Shown here piece by piece: positions 18,444 through 27,152 of a DNA stretch of 64,000 bases. The translations under genes and the position numbers were made by a program. The stretch's first letter is position 1. Every line of letters starts with the position of its first letter. The notes below the pieces were generated by a model. The model saw only the letters and a list, made by a program, of their open reading frames with translations. It did not search any database and was not told the origin of the DNA. The stretch is taken from contig NZ_OCSR01000001.1 of assembly GCF_900230185.1 (NCBI RefSeq), positions 1,798,001 to 1,862,000 on the forward strand, given 5' to 3'. Source of the stretch: Burkholderia sp. OK233 (GTDB taxonomy: Bacteria > Pseudomonadota > Gammaproteobacteria > Burkholderiales > Burkholderiaceae).

Positions 18444-19982
18444 ATGTCCGCACGCGCAGACCGCGCTACGGCGCACGCGGCGGACCTCGACGAGGTGCGC
18501 GACGAGCGCTACGCCAATCCGTTCGCCCCGCCCGACGAGACCGAAGCCGCCGCCGAAGCACGCCCGCGCTCGCTGTTCGGCGAAATTCTCGACTGGATGC
18601 TGGCGCCGCTCCTGCTGCTTTGGCCGATGAGCCTCGCGGTCACCTACCTGGTCGCCAAGTCGATCGCCAACGGCCCGTTTGACCGCGCGCTCGAAACCGA
18701 CGCCTACGTGCTCGCCCGCCAGATCCATCCGATCAACGGCGTGGCGGAGTTGTCGCTGCCCGATTCCACCCGCGACTTTCTGCGCGCCGACAATGTCGAC
18801 AGCGTGTTCTATCAGGTGCTCGGCACACGCGGCGAACTGGTGGGCGGCGAGCGCGACATGCCGCTGCCGCACGAGGACGACCGGCCGCAGCCGGGTCTCG
18901 TTGAATTCCGCGACGACGTGCTGCGCGGCAACGATATCCGCGTTGCCTATACGACCGTCGAGTTTCCGCAAACGCCCGGCGCTCAGCCAGTGCTGGTGCA
19001 GGTCGCCGAGACGCTCGACAAACGCAGCCAGCTTGCCAACGACATCATCAAAGGCGTGATCCTGCCGCAGTTCGTGATCCTGCCATTGGCGATCGTGCTG
19101 GTGTGGTTCGGCCTGTCGCGCGGACTCGCGCCGCTGCATGCCCTGCAGGCGCATATTCGCGCGCGCCGCCCGGACGATCTGTCGCCGCTCGAAGCCCGCC
19201 GCGCGCCGCCGGAAATCGAGCCGCTGGTGACGTCGTTCAACGATCTGCTGACTCGGCTCGAACAGAACATGGAGTTGCAGAAGCGCTTTATCGCCGACGC
19301 CGCGCATCAGATGAAAACGCCGCTTGCCGGTCTGCGCACCCAGGCTGAGCTTGCGCTGCGCCAGGACGCCTCCGCGGAAGTCCACCGCTCGCTCGAACAG
19401 ATCGCCACAAGCTCGGAGCACGCGGCGCGCCTCGTCACCCAGTTGCTTGCGCTGGCGCGCGCGGAAAACCGTATGTCGGGCCAGATTTTCACGCCGGTCG
19501 AGGTGACTGAAGTGGCGCGCAGCGCGGTGCGCGACTGGGTTCAGGCCGCGCTCGCCAAACAGATGGACCTCGGCTACGAAGCGCCCGACGAGCCGGTCGA
19601 AGTCGACGGCAATCCGGTCATGCTGCGGGAAATGCTGTCGAATCTGATCGACAACGCGATCCGCTACACGCCGGCCGGCGGGCGGATCACCGTGCGGGTG
19701 CGGCACGACGTGACCGCGCGACTCGTGCATCTGGAAGTAGAAGACACAGGGCTCGGCATTCCGGTGGCCGAGCGCTCGCGGGTGGTCGAGCGTTTTTACC
19801 GGATTCTCGGCCGCGAAGGCGACGGCAGCGGCCTTGGGCTCGCGATCGTCCGCGAGATCACGACGATGCACGGCGGGGAGATGACCATCGACGATAACGT
19901 CTATCAAACCACCCCGCGGCTTGCCGGAACGCTCGTGCGTATCAGCTTGCACGTGCTCGAACGGGCACGGGACTTACCCTAA
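18444..19982 (+). CDS. Sensor histidine kinase, TctE-like
   Basis: A 512-residue inner-membrane kinase paired with the regulator just upstream. Transmembrane helix 1 is at about 45-72 and helix 2 at about 203-224, with a periplasmic 2CSK_N-type sensor domain between them. Then come a HAMP-like linker, the H-box AAHQMKTPLAGLRTQ (His288), the N-box EMLSNLIDNAIRYTP, and the G1/G2 boxes DTGLGIP and GDGSGLGLAIV. TctE relatives sense tricarboxylates, but the ligand here is not shown by sequence. A ~40-residue acidic cytoplasmic N-terminus precedes the first membrane helix. Confidence 0.92.
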   Translation: MSARADRATAHAADLDEVRDERYANPFAPPDETEAAAEARPRSLFGEILDWMLAPLLLLWPMSLAVTYLVAKSIANGPFDRALETDAYVLARQIHPINGVAELSLPDSTRDFLRADNVDSVFYQVLGTRGELVGGERDMPLPHEDDRPQPGLVEFRDDVLRGNDIRVAYTTVEFPQTPGAQPVLVQVAETLDKRSQLANDIIKGVILPQFVILPLAIVLVWFGLSRGLAPLHALQAHIRARRPDDLSPLEARRAPPEIEPLVTSFNDLLTRLEQNMELQKRFIADAAHQMKTPLAGLRTQAELALRQDASAEVHRSLEQIATSSEHAARLVTQLLALARAENRMSGQIFTPVEVTEVARSAVRDWVQAALAKQMDLGYEAPDEPVEVDGNPVMLREMLSNLIDNAIRYTPAGGRITVRVRHDVTARLVHLEVEDTGLGIPVAERSRVVERFYRILGREGDGSGLGLAIVREITTMHGGEMTIDDNVYQTTPRLAGTLVRISLHVLERARDLP

Positions 19983-20211
19983 GAACGCAAAAATCCACGC
20001 TTGGGCCGACGCCATATTGAGATAACTTTGTCAAAAATTATAAGAACTTAGTGGGTAGTTACCGCGTTTTGATGGAAATTCCCCTACACATCTGAAACTG
20101 CCATTTCACCCCTCCACGTCAGTACGCCGTAAGTTTCCACTCCAATAATCGGTTTCACGGGAACGCCTTTGCCGGCGGACCGCGTGCACATATCAATATT
20201 GGAGACGACAT

Positions 20212-21870
20212 ATGGCTACCGTTGGCGGGCAAATCTCGCACGTGCCGATGACGCGCGATGAGAAGCGGGTGATCTTCGCATCGTCGCTAGGTACGGTTTT
20301 CGAGTGGTACGACTTTTATCTGGCCGGCTCACTTGCGATCTTCATCAGCAAGAGCTTCTTCTCCGGCGTCAATCCGACTGCGGCCTTCATCTTCACGCTC
20401 CTCAGCTTCGCCGCGGGCTTCGCGGTGCGGCCGTTCGGCGCGATCGTGTTCGGGCGCCTCGGCGATATGGTCGGGCGCAAACACACGTTCCTCATCACGA
20501 TCGTGATCATGGGTCTGTCGACCTTCCTGGTCGGCTTCCTGCCCGGCTATGCATCGATCGGCATTGCGTCGCCGGTAATCTTCATCGCAATGCGGTTGCT
20601 GCAGGGTCTTGCACTCGGCGGCGAATACGGCGGTGCGGCAACCTACGTCGCGGAACATGCGCCGGCGGGGCGCCGCGGTTTCTACACCGCGTGGATCCAG
20701 ACCACCGCCACGCTTGGCCTGTTCCTCTCACTACTGGTGATTCTCGGCGCACGCACGGCCATGGGCGAAGACGCGTTCGGCGTCTGGGGCTGGCGCATTC
20801 CGTTCCTTGCGTCGATCATCCTGCTCGGCGTGTCGGTGTGGATTCGCCTGCAACTGAATGAATCGCCGGTGTTCGCGCGCATCAAGGCTGAAGGCAAGAC
20901 CTCGAAGGCGCCGCTGACCGAAGCATTCGGCCAATGGAAGAACCTGAAGATCGTGATCCTCGCGCTGATCGGCCTGACCGCCGGCCAGGCCGTGGTCTGG
21001 TACACGGGTCAGTTCTACACGCTGTTCTTCCTGACGCAGACGCTGAAAGTCGATGGCGCGACGGCCAACATCCTGATCGCGATCGCGCTCCTGATCGGCA
21101 CACCGTTCTTCCTGTTCTTCGGCTCGCTGTCGGACCGCATCGGCCGCAAGCCGATCATCATGGCCGGCCTGCTGATTGCTGCCTGCACGTACTTCCCGCT
21201 GTTCAAGGCGCTGACTCACTACACGAACCCGGCGCTGGAAGCGGCTACGGCAAAGGCACCGATCGTCGTGATCGCGAACCCGGACGAGTGTTCGTTCCAG
21301 TTCAATCCGGTCGGCACGGCGAAGTTCACGAGCTCCTGCGACATCGCCAAGAGCGCGCTCTCGAAAGCCGGTTTGAACTACGAGAACGTCGCGGCGCCGG
21401 CGGGCACGCTGGCGGAGATCAAGGTCGGCGATACGGTGATCAACACGTATGACGGCAAGGCCGCCGACGCCAAGGACCAGGGCAAGGCGTTCGACAAGAC
21501 TCTCTCTACCACGCTGAAGACCGCAGGCTATCCGCCAAAGGCCGATCCATCGCAGATCAACTGGCCGATGAGCGTGGTGATCCTGACGATCATGATGATC
21601 TACGTGACGATGGTCTACGGGCCGATTGCGGCGATGCTGGTGGAGATGTTCCCGACGCGCATCCGCTATACCTCGATGTCGCTGCCGTATCACATCGGCA
21701 ATGGCTGGTTCGGCGGCTTCCTGCCGGCGACCGCCTTCGCGATCGTAGCGGCCAAGGGCAACATCTACTCGGGGCTGTGGTATCCGATTGTGATCGCGCT
21801 CGTCACGCTCGTGATCGGCATGCTGTTCGTGAGGGAAACCAAGGACTCGGACATCTACGCGAAGGACTGA
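20212..21870 (+). CDS. MHS-family MFS transporter with large soluble insert
   Basis: A 12-helix major facilitator of the metabolite:H+ symporter subfamily: ASSLGTVFEWYDFYLAGSLA at helix 1, RPFGAIVFGRLGDMVGRK in loop 2-3 and LQGLALGGEYGGAATYVAEHAP. It is 552 residues against the usual 430-450, because about 115 soluble residues (about 333-449) lie between helices 8 and 9. This insert contains two Cys residues and a VGDTVINTYDGKAADAKDQGK stretch. The ribosome site TTGGAGACGAC precedes the ATG. The upstream two-component pair suggests regulated uptake of an organic acid; this is inference. Confidence 0.9.
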   Translation: MATVGGQISHVPMTRDEKRVIFASSLGTVFEWYDFYLAGSLAIFISKSFFSGVNPTAAFIFTLLSFAAGFAVRPFGAIVFGRLGDMVGRKHTFLITIVIMGLSTFLVGFLPGYASIGIASPVIFIAMRLLQGLALGGEYGGAATYVAEHAPAGRRGFYTAWIQTTATLGLFLSLLVILGARTAMGEDAFGVWGWRIPFLASIILLGVSVWIRLQLNESPVFARIKAEGKTSKAPLTEAFGQWKNLKIVILALIGLTAGQAVVWYTGQFYTLFFLTQTLKVDGATANILIAIALLIGTPFFLFFGSLSDRIGRKPIIMAGLLIAACTYFPLFKALTHYTNPALEAATAKAPIVVIANPDECSFQFNPVGTAKFTSSCDIAKSALSKAGLNYENVAAPAGTLAEIKVGDTVINTYDGKAADAKDQGKAFDKTLSTTLKTAGYPPKADPSQINWPMSVVILTIMMIYVTMVYGPIAAMLVEMFPTRIRYTSMSLPYHIGNGWFGGFLPATAFAIVAAKGNIYSGLWYPIVIALVTLVIGMLFVRETKDSDIYAKD

Positions 21871-21916
21871 AACGCCTGATAGCACGGGCAATTTAAAAAA
21901 GTTGCGCGCCGGGGGG

Positions 21917-21945
21917 TTGACAGCCCCCGGCCCTATCCTCATAAT
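21917..21945 (+). promoter_or_regulatory. Promoter of tRNA-Met
   Basis: A perfect -35 TTGACA (21917-21922), a 17-bp spacer and a -10 CATAAT (21940-21945) end 12 bp before the tRNA. The -35 box sits in the loop of a GGGGG/CCCCC dyad. Confidence 0.88.
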
Positions 21946-21957
21946 CTCGCTTCTTTC

Positions 21958-22034
<77 letters not shown>

Positions 22035-22043
22035 GTTGCAAGA

Positions 22044-22078
22044 AAAAGCCGCTGATCCACAAGGTCAGCGGCTTTTTT
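22044..22078 (+). terminator. Terminator after tRNA-Met
   Basis: GCCGCTGA/TCAGCGGC arms, a 9-nt loop and six T, placed 13 bp after the tRNA. Confidence 0.93.
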
Positions 22079-22120
22079 GTTTTTGGCTTTCCCAAACTGC
22101 AACTTCAAGGAGGTTTCTTG

Positions 22121-22450
22121 ATGACGTTCCGCACCGCCGCGCTCGCCGTGGCCACCGCATCCATCACGCTTCTCGCCGCCGCATCGCCGCTCTCCGCCAA
22201 TGCCCAAACGCCGCCCGACAGTCAGTGGCGCGCCAGTTCGCTCACGCTTTCGACGTTGCTGCAGGACGGCTACAAAATCGTCGCCGTAGTGAACGGCGCA
22301 CACGGCAATGCCGGTCCGGCCGATACGATTTTTGTCCAGCGCGATCAAAGCGCGTTCAAATGCATCGATCCCTCGCCGGTCGATGCGAAAACCAAGGCTG
22401 CGTGCTTCGAACTGGTTCAGCCGTCAGGCGCTGCGCCCGAATCCAAATAA
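22121..22450 (+). CDS. Small exported protein of unknown function
   Basis: A 109-residue protein with a clear Sec signal peptide (MTFRTAALAVATASITLLAAASPLSANAQ) and a ~80-residue mature domain containing LLQDGYKIVAVVNGAHGNAGPADTIFVQRDQSAFKCIDPS and two Cys residues that could form a disulfide. An excellent Shine-Dalgarno sequence (AAGGAGG, about 8 nt upstream) fixes the ATG at 22121. It lies directly after the tRNA terminator and is probably monocistronic. No family is recognised. Confidence 0.82.
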   Translation: MTFRTAALAVATASITLLAAASPLSANAQTPPDSQWRASSLTLSTLLQDGYKIVAVVNGAHGNAGPADTIFVQRDQSAFKCIDPSPVDAKTKAACFELVQPSGAAPESK

Positions 22451-22495
22451 GCGGATGGCTTTGCTGATGCAAGCCATCGGCTTTAACGCTCGCAA

Positions 22496-22526
22496 CGAAA
22501 AAGGAGCTGGCTTACGTCGGCTCCTT
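22496..22526 (-). terminator. Terminator of the marR gene
   Basis: On the minus strand, AAGGAGC/GCTCCTT arms with a 12-nt loop are followed by TTTTTCG, 53 bp after the marR stop codon. Confidence 0.8.
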
Positions 22527-22578
22527 CGCAATCTATTTGCTCAGTCCTGCTCTAGCTAAAGCGGACAAATTCTGCGCA

Positions 22579-23022
22579 TCAGCGATCCACGAGGCGGCTC
22601 AAGTTGCCGCGCACCCGTTGCAGCAGCGCGATGAGCTGCTTCGCTTCGTCGTCGGTAAAACCGTTCAGCGCCTCGAGCGCGACTTCATCACCCACTTTGC
22701 GGGCCTTGCCGAGCGTTCGTTCGGCCTTCGGTGTCATGCGCACCTGGCGTTCGCGGCGATCCTCCGGATTGGCCGTGCGCTCGATCCAGCCGCCCTCTTC
22801 CATCCGGTCCAGCAGACGCCCCGCCGAAATCGGCGCGACTTCGAGCAGGTCCGCGAGCCGCGCCTGATTGACGTCGCCGTAGTGGGCGAGATTGGCCAGC
22901 ACGCGGCACTGCGCGCGCGTCAGATCGACCGATGACTTCGCGAGATCGTCGAAACGCTTGCCTGTCAGGCGGCCGACGTCGGAAATCAGAAAGCCGAAGC
23001 GCTCTTCGAGTTGGGTAGTCAT
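22579..23022 (-). CDS. MarR-family repressor, divergent from an EmrB-type pump
   Basis: A winged-helix MarR regulator (147 residues from the ATG at 23022). Recognition elements seen are LTRAQCRVLANLAHYGDVNQARLADLLEVAP, ISAGRLLDRMEEGGWIERTANPEDRRERQVRMTPKA (helix and wing) and a C-terminal dimerisation helix. A TATAAT box ends only 6 bp before this ATG and no Shine-Dalgarno sequence exists, so the mRNA may be leaderless; an alternative ATG at 23055 lies upstream of that -10 box. The EmrB-type transporter is divergent and shares the operator region. It likely represses the pump and itself in response to toxic aromatics; the ligand is unknown. Confidence 0.9.
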   Translation of the reverse strand: MTTQLEERFGFLISDVGRLTGKRFDDLAKSSVDLTRAQCRVLANLAHYGDVNQARLADLLEVAPISAGRLLDRMEEGGWIERTANPEDRRERQVRMTPKAERTLGKARKVGDEVALEALNGFTDDEAKQLIALLQRVRGNLSRLVDR

Positions 23023-23028
23023 GCGCGG

Positions 23029-23048
23029 ATTATACGAAAGGGTTTCGT
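23029..23048 (-). promoter_or_regulatory. marR promoter -10 box overlapping a palindromic operator
   Basis: On the minus strand the -10 hexamer TATAAT spans 23034-23029. It touches the palindrome ACGAAA-GGG-TTTCGT (23034-23048), placed where a bound repressor would block RNA polymerase. This suggests autoregulation. Confidence 0.65.
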
Positions 23049-23150
23049 TTGTCATCGTCGGAATGGGTGCGAAACCGGCTCAATGGGCGGCGCAATGGGC
23101 GCAATTCGGGCTCCGCATAAATTCTGGTGGGCGGATGCAGTGACGGTCAA

Positions 23151-23172
23151 TATAATAAGCATGCTTACTATA
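23151..23172. promoter_or_regulatory. Likely MarR operator before the MFS pump
   Basis: A 22-bp imperfect palindrome (20 of 22 positions symmetric) centred on TAAGCATGCTTA, 20 bp before the pump start codon. A TATAAT -10-like box forms its left end. Size and AT-rich arms fit MarR-type operators. Confidence 0.75.
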
Positions 23173-23191
23173 TCGAAGGTCCCGCTCCCCC

Positions 23192-24727
23192 ATGTCCACC
23201 GACTCCGCGTCGACGAGCGCCGCCCCGCTCAATCGGCCGATGATCACCGTCTCGATCATGCTCGCGACGCTGATCCAGACGCTCGACAGCACCATCGCCA
23301 ACGTCGCGCTGCCGCACATGCAGGGCACGCTGTCGGCGTCGCAGGATGAGATCACGTGGGTGCTGACCTCGTATATCGTCGCGGCCGCGATCGCCACGCC
23401 GCTGACCGGTTGGCTGTCCGACCGGCTGAGCGTCAAGCGGCTGCTGATCTTCGCGATCGGCGGCTTCACGGTGGCCTCGGCGCTATGCGGGTTGTCGGAA
23501 ACGCTGACGCAGATCGTCGCGTCGCGTTTGCTGCAGGGGATTTTCGGGGCGTCACTGGTGCCGCTGTCGCAGTCCATCCTGCTCGACATCAATCCGCGCG
23601 AAAAGCAGGGCCAGGCGATGGCGGTGTGGGGCATGGGCGTAATGGTCGGACCGATTCTCGGGCCGACGCTCGGCGGCTGGCTCACCGACAGCTACAACTG
23701 GCGCTGGGTGTTTTTCATCAACGTGCCGATCGGCGCGTTCGCGTTGTTCGGCGTGGCAACATTCCTGCCCGCGCGTGAACCTAAACACGACGCGAAGTTC
23801 GACGCGTTCGGCTTTGCCACCCTGGGTCTCGCGATCGGCGCGCTGCAGGCGATGCTCGACCGCGGTGAGCAGCTCGACTGGTTCGGTTCGAATGAGATCG
23901 TCATCGAGGCGCTGGTCGCAGCGATCAGCTTCGCGTTCTTCCTCGTGCATACGGCCACCGTCGGCAAGAAATCGTTCTTCAAATATGAGTTGCTGAAGGA
24001 CCCGAACTTCGCCACCGGCACGTTCTTCATCTTCGTGATCGGCGCGGTGATGTACGCGACGCGCGCATTGCTGCCGCCGATGCTGCAAAACCTGATGAAC
24101 TATCCCGTCGCGACCACGGGCCTCGTCACGGCGCCGAGCGGCGCGGGGACCATGGTCGCGATGCTGTTCGCCGGACGGCTATTGAAGCGGGTCGACGCGC
24201 GGCTTCTCCTGCTCGCCGGCTTCCTGATCTCCGCGTTCGCACTGTGGCAGATGATGCAATACACGATCGTGCTGTCGGAGTCGGAAATCGTCTGGCCTGG
24301 CGTGATTCAGGGCTTTGGTCTCGGTCTCGTGTTCGTGCCGTTGAGCGCGCTGACCTTCTCCACGCTCACGCCCGAACTGCGCGCGGACGGCACTGCGACG
24401 TATAGCCTGATGCGCAACATCGGCAGCAGTATCGGCATTTCGATCGTGCAGACGCTGATGACCCGCAACACGCAGGTCTCGCATGCCGACCTCGCAGCGA
24501 ATGTCACGCCGTTCAATCCGGCAATCCAGCCGATGCTCAATAGCGGCTCGAATTACGACCTGGCGGCGCTGAATGCATCGATTACGCAGCAGGCGTCGAT
24601 GATCGCCTATCTGAACGACTTCAAGCTGATGTTCGTGGCGACCTTGCTGGTCATTCCGCTGCTGCTGTTGATCCGCCCTGCGCGCCAGGCGCCGGATGCA
24701 TCAGTGGCGCACGCGGCAATTGATTGA
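23192..24727 (+). CDS. DHA2-family (EmrB-type) multidrug MFS transporter
   Basis: A 511-residue, 14-helix drug:H+ antiporter. Motifs are LIQTLDSTIANVALPHMQG in helix 1 (the DHA2 D1 motif), WLSDRLSVKRLL in loop 2-3, and motif C in helix 5 (GMGVMVGPILGPTLGGWLTD). No membrane-fusion (EmrA) gene is adjacent, so it either acts alone or uses a partner elsewhere. It is divergent from the MarR gene with a strong palindromic operator between them, the usual arrangement for an inducible efflux pump. Confidence 0.92.
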   Translation: MSTDSASTSAAPLNRPMITVSIMLATLIQTLDSTIANVALPHMQGTLSASQDEITWVLTSYIVAAAIATPLTGWLSDRLSVKRLLIFAIGGFTVASALCGLSETLTQIVASRLLQGIFGASLVPLSQSILLDINPREKQGQAMAVWGMGVMVGPILGPTLGGWLTDSYNWRWVFFINVPIGAFALFGVATFLPAREPKHDAKFDAFGFATLGLAIGALQAMLDRGEQLDWFGSNEIVIEALVAAISFAFFLVHTATVGKKSFFKYELLKDPNFATGTFFIFVIGAVMYATRALLPPMLQNLMNYPVATTGLVTAPSGAGTMVAMLFAGRLLKRVDARLLLLAGFLISAFALWQMMQYTIVLSESEIVWPGVIQGFGLGLVFVPLSALTFSTLTPELRADGTATYSLMRNIGSSIGISIVQTLMTRNTQVSHADLAANVTPFNPAIQPMLNSGSNYDLAALNASITQQASMIAYLNDFKLMFVATLLVIPLLLLIRPARQAPDASVAHAAID

Positions 24728-24774
24728 GCACGATGATGGCGTCAAGCGGGAGCGGCAGAGCTTTCGCGTCACGC

Positions 24775-25517
24775 TCACCCTTCGATTCTTCCGCGCGTCA
24801 CGCCCAGCAATCCCGCCATTGCCTCTCGCGCCGCCGTTGCATCGCGGTCGCGGATCGCGTCGAACACCGCCGTGTGTTCGGCCAGCGACGCGTTGAACAC
24901 GTCTGCGCGTTTCGCGTTCAGGCGTAGCTGCGCTTCGAGCGTTCGCTCGATCAGGGTGCCGAGCGGAATCAGCAATTCGTTGCTGCAGGCCGTCAGCACG
25001 CTCAGATGAAACTGCAGATCGGCGCGCACCCATTCATCGACGTTACGCGCCGCGACCATCGACCCATGCGCTGCCGCGAGCGCATTGAAGGTGTCGTCCG
25101 TATGCGAGGCCGCCGCCAGACCCGCCGCGTACGGTTCGATCATCTCGCGCATTTCCTGCAGCTTGAGCGCGAACGCCATCGGCTCGGCGACGCGTGAGTA
25201 CCAGTCGAGCACATCGACGTCGAGCAGATTCCACGCATGTTTCGGCCGCACCCGCGTGCCCACCCGTGGACGCGATTCGATCAACCCTTTCGACGTCAAC
25301 GTACGCAGCGCCTCGCGCAACACCGTCCGGCTCACACCGAAGGTGTCCATCAACTCCGCCTCGCGCGGCAGGATCGAATCGGGCGCGTAGTCGCCGCGCA
25401 GAATCGCGGTCGCCAGCAGATGGGCGACGCGCCCATGCAGATCGTGCTGAATAGCTTTCTCCCAGCGGCCTCTCGGCGCTATTGTCCAGTCGTCCCGGCC
25501 GGCATCTCCACCGACAT
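24775..25517 (-). CDS. GntR/FadR-family regulator of dgoD, apparent frameshift near the 5' end
   Basis: A FadR-subfamily regulator with N-terminal wHTH and C-terminal FCD domain (WVRADLQFHLSVLTACSNELL, LAEHTAVFDAIRDRDATAAREAM). The FCD domain and most of the wHTH (VSRTVLREALRTLTSKGLIESRPRVGTRV) are intact. The first canonical in-frame start is TTG 25353, inside the wHTH, yet the frame stays open upstream and encodes the expected first helix (RGRWEKAIQHDLHGRVAHLL). No ATG, GTG or TTG occurs in that frame before a stop at 25522. ATGs at 25517 and 25505 are in another frame; one missing base near the GGG at 25494-25496 would join them. Coordinates assume the 25517 start. It is divergent from dgoD and likely its repressor. 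Confidence 0.65.
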
Positions 25518-25523
25518 CCGGTC

Positions 25524-25555
25524 ACTATTTGGCCAATAGTACTATTAATAGTACT
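25524..25555. promoter_or_regulatory. Overlapping palindromes between the GntR gene and dgoD
   Basis: An 18-bp perfect palindrome AGTACTATTAATAGTACT (25538-25555) overlaps a second dyad ACTATT-5-AATAGT (25524-25540), so the AATAGT half-site is used twice. Position and symmetry fit a FadR/VanR-type GntR operator serving both divergent genes. Confidence 0.8.
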
Positions 25556-25636
25556 TAATCGCACTTTTGTTGTAGCATATGAATCCTCGAAATTGCCCGC
25601 ACACGCAGGCACCCAGGCCGCAAGGAGACGCACACC

Positions 25637-26785
25637 ATGAAAATCACCAAACTCGAAACCTTCATCGTCCCGCCGCGTTGGTGCTTCCTGAAGATCGAGA
25701 CGGACGAAGGCATCGTCGGCTGGGGCGAGCCGGTGGTCGAGGGCCGCGCGCATACCGTGGCGGCCGCGGTCGAGGAACTGTCCGACTATCTGATCGGCAA
25801 AGACCCGCTGCTGATCGAAGACCACTGGCAGGTGATGTATCGCTCAGGCTTCTACCGCGGCGGCCCGATCACGATGAGCGCGATTGCCGGCGTCGACCAG
25901 GCGCTGTGGGACATCAAGGGCAAGCACCATGGCGTGCCGATTCATGCGCTGCTGGGCGGCCAGGTGCGCGACAAGATCAAGGTGTATTCGTGGATCGGCG
26001 GCGACCGCCCGAGCGACGTCGCGAATAACGCGCGCGCCGTGGTCGAACGCGGCTTCAAGGCGGTGAAGATGAACGGCTCCGAAGAGCTGCAGATCATCGA
26101 CACCTTCGACAAGGTGCAAGGCGTCATCAACAACGTCGCCGCCGTGCGCGAAGCCGTTGGGCCGAACATCGGCATCGGCGTGGATTTCCACGGCCGCGTG
26201 CATAAGCCGATGGCGAAGGTGCTGGCCAAAGAACTCGACCCGTACAAGCTGCTCTTCATTGAAGAGCCGGTGCTGTCGGAAAACGCGGAAGCCCTACGCG
26301 ACATCGTCAATCAGACCAACACGCCGATCGCTTTGGGCGAACGTCTGTATTCGCGCTGGGACTTCAAGCACATCCTGTCTGGCGGCTACGTCGACATCAT
26401 CCAGCCGGACGCGTCGCACGCGGGCGGCATCACCGAGTGCCGCAAGATCGCCTCGATGGCCGAGGCGTACGACGTCGCGCTCGCGCTGCACTGCCCGCTC
26501 GGCCCGATTGCTTTGGCCACCTGCCTGCAGATCGACGCAGTGAGCTACAACGCGTTCATTCAGGAACAGAGCCTCGGCATTCACTACAACCAGGGCAACG
26601 ACCTGCTCGATTACATCAAGAACCCCGAAGTCTTCAAATACGAAGACGGCTTCGTGTCGATTCCGCAAGGCCCGGGCCTCGGTATCGAAGTGAACGAAGA
26701 TAAGGTGCGCGAGATGGCGAAGGTCGGCCACCGCTGGCGCAATCCGGTGTGGCGCCATGAGGATGGCAGCGTCGCGGAATGGTAA
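25637..26785 (+). CDS. dgoD: D-galactonate dehydratase
   Basis: An enolase-superfamily enzyme that dehydrates D-galactonate to 2-keto-3-deoxy-galactonate, the first step of the DeLey-Doudoroff-type pathway. The 382-residue length equals E. coli DgoD. Metal and catalytic residues appear at the same positions: Asp183 and His185 (VDFHGR), Glu209 (FIEEP), Glu235 (ALGERL), and His285 in ALHCPLGP. The N-terminal capping domain begins [26 protein letters not shown] lies 11 nt before the ATG. The kinase and aldolase of the pathway are not adjacent; the gene ends at its own terminator. Divergence from a GntR regulator supports control by galactonate. Confidence 0.95.
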   Translation: MKITKLETFIVPPRWCFLKIETDEGIVGWGEPVVEGRAHTVAAAVEELSDYLIGKDPLLIEDHWQVMYRSGFYRGGPITMSAIAGVDQALWDIKGKHHGVPIHALLGGQVRDKIKVYSWIGGDRPSDVANNARAVVERGFKAVKMNGSEELQIIDTFDKVQGVINNVAAVREAVGPNIGIGVDFHGRVHKPMAKVLAKELDPYKLLFIEEPVLSENAEALRDIVNQTNTPIALGERLYSRWDFKHILSGGYVDIIQPDASHAGGITECRKIASMAEAYDVALALHCPLGPIALATCLQIDAVSYNAFIQEQSLGIHYNQGNDLLDYIKNPEVFKYEDGFVSIPQGPGLGIEVNEDKVREMAKVGHRWRNPVWRHEDGSVAEW

Positions 26786-26805
26786 GCGCGTGACTGCTTG
26801 ATGGA

Positions 26806-26832
26806 GCGCCGCCTGCGGGCGGCGTTTTGTTT
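26806..26832 (+). terminator. Terminator of dgoD
   Basis: CGCCGCC/GGCGGCG arms with a tight loop, then TTTTGTTTT, 20 bp after the dgoD stop codon. Confidence 0.92.
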
Positions 26833-27152
26833 TAAACGGCCCGCAGCCATTGCCGGGAAAACCCGTCTGAAGGCCGGCGTCCTGGGTGTAGGCGCCGTCG
26901 GCGATGAAGAAGGCGTCGCCCAGGCTCACCGGCGCGCACGTTACGGTAGACGTAGCGCGCGCCGTCTCAGTTACGTAACACCGCGGACCGAAGTGGCCGG
27001 AATACGCCCTTCGCGGCACTTTTCCGGCGCAGTCACACCACCCGCAAAACCTTATCCAGAAAGGCTTTCAAGCCTTTTGTTCGGCATCAGACATACGCAT
27101 GGCCCGCTCCTTGCTCAAATGCATTCAAACGACAAATGCATCGGGGAACATC
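26833..27152. other. Non-coding stretch after dgoD; possible gene remnant
   Basis: About 320 bp without a convincing gene. A minus-strand frame encodes a protein-like fragment (SLGDAFFIADGAYTQDAGLQ, about 26850-26935) with no start, no ribosome site and no recognisable family. A small hairpin AAAGGC-TTTCAA-GCCTTT lies at about 27058-27077. GC content is close to the surroundings. It could be the scar of a lost gene or simply the leader of the next operon. Confidence 0.4.

Noticed and set aside
18333..19952. 539-residue open frame opposite the histidine kinase
   Set aside because: Shadow frame; the + strand carries a complete kinase with all boxes.
25043..25825. 260-residue minus-strand frame crossing the dgoD start and the GntR gene
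   Set aside because: It runs in a different frame from the clear GntR/FCD domain and through the divergent promoter region; it is a chance open frame.
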